Positions 62,195 through 64,000 of a DNA stretch of 64,000 bases are shown here, piece by piece; positions within the stretch are counted from its first letter, which is position 1; every line of letters begins with the position of its first letter. The translations under genes were made by a program, and so were the position numbers. This DNA is from Dasyornis broadbenti. Its lineage: Eukaryota > Chordata > Aves > Passeriformes > Dasyornithidae. The notes beneath the pieces are model-generated. The model was not told the DNA's origin. It worked only from the letters and a program-made list of their open reading frames with translations, and did no database searches. The DNA is taken from NCBI GenBank assembly GCA_013397935.1, contig VZRN01000755.1, forward strand, positions 82,237-146,236, in the 5' to 3' direction.

Positions 62195-64000
62195 CTTGGA
62201 ATTATAAGCATCAAAAAATCCTTCGCTGTTTGACCCCAAATTTCAAAGACGAGTCACCAAAGTCTCCAAAAGTGGGTAATAAAACCCACATTAATTCAGA
62301 TTGGTTGGATGAAGGATGGAAGGGGGTCATTGCTACTGAATTTTTCTCCTGCTGATTACCTGTGACTGAGAAAGAAAATTGTTGGGATGGTCTATTCTTG
62401 GCAAGGAAAAGGGATTTAAGTAGCATTTCGAGGCCAGAAATTCAAAAGGTACCTACAGAAGAGTGGCCAAAAATAGCACATTTGTAGATGATATCAAGCA
62501 CTTGGCCCTATCTATGTAGACTTCCCATTAACTGGTTTCTTCAGAATTGAATTTATACTTCAAAGGATTCGATTTTCAGGTTGCCATTTTAGCACAGTTA
62601 AATTGTCTAATATTAATGGCCATAAATTAAATCTGGGTCAGCTCAAAATCTAGTTATGTATTTAATTCCATTAACTTCCTGGCACAGAAAATGCACCCAG
62701 ACAATTAGATGCTCTGTACACTTGTAACTAACAGCAATATTTATTTAAAAGTTATATTTATTTATTTAAATATTTATTTTAAAGTGTTTTCTAAAAAAAA
62801 ATGTCTTGTCTTTCTTTCCCCTAAATCAAGAAAGTTTCATATTTTTCCCTGGTGGCTCTTCCCATTTATCTCCGTGCTCCGGAACCACAAAGCACAAAGA
62901 GCAAAGACGGATGGAGCCAATCTGTGTGCACTTCTTAGATTTGTCTTGCAGCCTCTTTCCTTTTTATTTTGCTGGTGTGGATGAATTAAGTTAAATTTGC
63001 ATGCAGCTGAGTAGAAGCCCAATGGTTTTATCTGTATTCCACTGTAAATTATTAATTCTTGTGACTTATTAATGCATATTCAATGCAGAAACCCTTAGAT
63101 GCTTAATAAACATTCTGCAGCCGGGCGAGATTTTAAATACTACTTTTCTGTAAATGCAAAGCCAAAATAAACAGTTTACATGCAGTTTAGGAGCTGTGCT
63201 ATAGCAACAAAGGCCTCTTGTTGTGTTTATCTAATTCTCATAGATCCAGTCAACCTAGGGAAAAGAAATCACGTGACTCTATTTCTTTTGTGTATTAAAG
63301 ACACAGAATTCATCTACGAATCCATTCAAAGCACTGTGGTTTAAAAATCAACAAGCCCAAGGCACCAGATGAGACAAAATAAATATTGTCAGCAAACTTG
63401 GCCCCGTGGATTGCCAGGTGATGGATACTGCTTGGGAAGCAACCACGCAAAACCTGAGCTTCAAACTTCCACCCTGGCTTGGCAGGATCGTGACTTTTAA
63501 AGGAAAGTTGCTGTGTTCTCAACGCTCTTTTGCTAAGAATAATCTGTTTTCACTGATAAGACACTGGAGTTTTAAAATTCACAAACAGAGGGAAAATATC
63601 AAAGTGATCTCTCCAAGTTCTGCCTTCTGGAGCTAGACTGGCTTCATCCCATATTTAATAAAAAGGATACAACCGTCTCTGGGTTTGACACTCCTCTCAC
63701 ACAACTAGGACAGTTTTTAAGCTGCTGAAAAACCAAGATAAAGCATTTCTAAATCGTAACAGGAGAGAGCTATCATAGAACGTGACAAGAGAAATAAGTG
63801 GGGGCATCAGTGTGGCAGAGAAAGGTCACATTTCTCCAGATAGGAATGAAAAACATTCACACCCCACTTCAAACGTACATTATTGATTGTTATTATGAGT
63901 GGTGAAATGCATCAACACATAGAGCAGCACCCAGCCAGGCCAGATGCAGGGAAACGCAACACAAAGAAATTGCAGCTGCTGCTGATTCAAGAAGCAGCAT

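Larger units (their letters stand above)
32966..64000 (-). other. SHANK2: SHANK2 intron upstream of the second PDZ exon (more than 31 kb)
   Basis: I scanned the minus strand for the preceding exon (the first PDZ half, with GFGFVLRGAK and AGLRTGDFLIE) and found no candidate, so the intron continues beyond the window. The stretch holds several CR1 fragments (45.4, 50.2, 52.8, 53.5, 56.1, 61.2 kb), an LTR-like repeat (46.3-47.2 kb), a 17-bp tandem repeat (53.14-53.21 kb), microsatellites and homopolymers, and CpG-richer patches near 42.2-42.7 and 61.5-61.9 kb. ORFs of 60-160 codons are scattered on both strands, but none shows a known domain or plausible exon structure. Confidence 0.8.

Noticed and set aside
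1..64000. Prokaryotic-type systems, CRISPR arrays, tRNA/rRNA genes and operons
   Set aside because: Direct repeats are simple or transposon-derived, no A/B-box or cloverleaf-like gene was noticed, and the gene structure is clearly that of a vertebrate.

Overview
The window is a piece of vertebrate, almost certainly avian, nuclear DNA. Two things support this. The only confident gene is spliced SHANK2, carried on the minus strand as small exons separated by long AT-rich introns. The interspersed repeats are CR1-type LINE 3' ends, plus one long terminal-repeat-like element of a kind common in songbird genomes. A passerine source is my inference from that LTR-like element and is not proven.

Layout. 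The minus strand reads SHANK2 from right to left. From 64000 down to 32966 is one intron of more than 31 kb that splits the PDZ domain. The second half of the PDZ domain is the exon 32830-32965. Next come a proline-rich linker exon (31004-31084), a 9-nt microexon (30603-30611), a 21-nt microexon (27826-27846), a linker exon (10374-10504), another linker exon (9815-9926) and the very large proline-rich exon (6324-8736). That exon carries the Homer-binding and cortactin-binding motifs. The splice phases agree across all seven exons (2903 nt, about 967 residues joined). The earlier exons (ankyrin/SH3 part of long isoforms, first half of PDZ) and the last ones (end of the linker, SAM domain, 3' UTR) lie outside the window, or at least I could not find them in it.

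Inside the introns I see: a 116-123 bp tandem repeat (5.36-5.72 kb); an unrecognised 288-codon ORF on the minus strand (15529-16395) with a coiled-coil-like segment and a possible poly(A) 3' end; an 81-base assembly gap (17423-17503); several CR1 fragments on both strands; the LTR-like repeat (about 46.3-47.2 kb, plus strand); homopolymers and short tandem repeats; and two CpG-richer patches (about 42.2-42.7 and 61.5-61.9 kb).

How it works together. SHANK2 is a postsynaptic scaffold that links membrane receptors and their adaptors (PDZ) to Homer and the actin regulator cortactin (proline-rich region). Every small exon from the PDZ exon's donor to the next linker exon uses the same phase-1 junction. 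The two microexons and the 81-nt exon can therefore be included or skipped without a frame shift, which makes the PDZ-to-linker hinge a natural site of alternative splicing. I found no bacterial-type operon, CRISPR array, RNA gene or new multi-gene system.
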